Assembly: GCF_026001925.1 (NCBI RefSeq)
Contig: NZ_AP021869.1
Span: 1,612,001 to 1,676,000 of the forward strand
Origin: Vibrio gangliei
Lineage (GTDB): Bacteria; Pseudomonadota; Gammaproteobacteria; Enterobacterales; Vibrionaceae
Length of the DNA: 64,000 bases
Direction of reading: 5' to 3'
The number at the start of each line of letters is the position of its first letter. The first letter of the stretch is position 1. The notes beneath the pieces were generated by a model. The model saw only the letters and a program-made list of their open reading frames with translations, was not told the DNA's origin and ran no database searches. Position numbers and translations under genes: made by a program. This document shows positions 63,776 through 64,000 of the stretch, piece after piece.

Positions 63776-64000
63776 ATGACCGACATAAATGAAGCTTTGA
63801 CACTAAAACACCGCTTTCGTGGCTATTTTCCCGTTGTTATTGACGTGGAAACCGCGGGGTTTAACGCTCAGACTGATGCATTACTCGAAATCTGTGCGGT
63901 AACGTTAGCCATGGATGACAACGGTGATTTGTATCCAGCAACCACACTGCAATTTAATGTCGAGCCCTTTGAAGGTGCGAATCTTGAAAAGGAAGCGCTT
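63776..64000 (+). CDS. rnt: Ribonuclease T (partial, N-terminal part)
   Basis: The first 75 codons of a gene that leaves the right edge. [20 protein letters not shown] contains the DEDD exonuclease motif I (DVE), and [11 protein letters not shown] follows as in RNase T, which trims the 3' ends of tRNAs and other stable RNAs. Position after gloA agrees with gammaproteobacterial gene order. The remaining motifs lie outside the window. Confidence 0.93.
   Translation, partial: MTDINEALTLKHRFRGYFPVVIDVETAGFNAQTDALLEICAVTLAMDDNGDLYPATTLQFNVEPFEGANLEKEAL

Overview
The window looks like ordinary chromosomal DNA of a marine gammaproteobacterium of the Vibrionaceae, most likely a Vibrio-type main chromosome. 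The grounds are gene content and order: ffs-ATL-ybaY-tesB, rsxABCDGE-nth-gloA-rnt, moaABCDE beside a YvcK/YbhK gene, a long-form GAPDH, a ChiA-type secreted chitinase, a four-copy tRNA-Tyr array, and Vibrio-like intergenic palindromes. No phage, insertion sequence, integron or CRISPR array is visible. Species assignment is inference.

Layout. 1-2300: start of a secreted GH16 glycanase, then SOS-controlled umuDC. 2400-6760: YcxB-like membrane protein, 4.5S RNA, alkyltransferase-like protein, YbaY lipoprotein, TesB, then a DecR-type regulator divergent from a PLP enzyme (probable cysteine catabolism). 6950-12050: small outer-membrane barrel and an RND efflux pair. 12250-12960: four tRNA-Tyr genes in one transcription unit. 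13090-18090: purine permease and 8-oxoguanine deaminase behind a textbook sigma-54 promoter, then a Dcu carrier. 18170-20460: LysM lipoprotein, glutathionyl-hydroquinone reductase, DUF1289/CWC protein and DUF486 protein.

20590-37600 is the most distinctive part: a 17-kb oligosaccharide locus. It has a GH1 6-phospho-beta-glycosidase, a Lac-type PTS (IIB, IIC, IIA), a second unpaired IIC next to a BglK-like ROK kinase, a MalM-family lipoprotein, a LamB-family porin, a complete MalEFGK-type ABC importer and three LacI-family regulators. Two operator families can be read in its intergenic regions: GGAAACCGGTTTCC and TGAAATATTTCA-like palindromes. I infer two uptake routes (PTS, and porin + ABC + ROK kinase) that converge on the same phosphorylated disaccharide cleaved by the GH1 enzyme.

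37800-43900: oppABCDF peptide importer. 44485-47019: chitinase. 47392-48843: long-form GAPDH. 48938-51937: moaABCDE with a structured leader that may be a Moco RNA. 52279-53169: YvcK/YbhK-family gene. 53260-55460: uvrB with an SOS box and a repeat-filled leader. 55650-55811: a cluster of DnaA-box-like sites. 55932: tRNA-Asn. 56205-63490: rsxABCDGE-nth-gloA. 63776-64000: start of rnt.

I see no plainly new defence or mobile system. The best candidates for something undescribed are the dual-route sugar locus with its two operator codes, the sigma-54-controlled purine/8-oxoguanine unit, the DnaA-box cluster, and tandem repeats that carry translation signals upstream of uvrB and decR.
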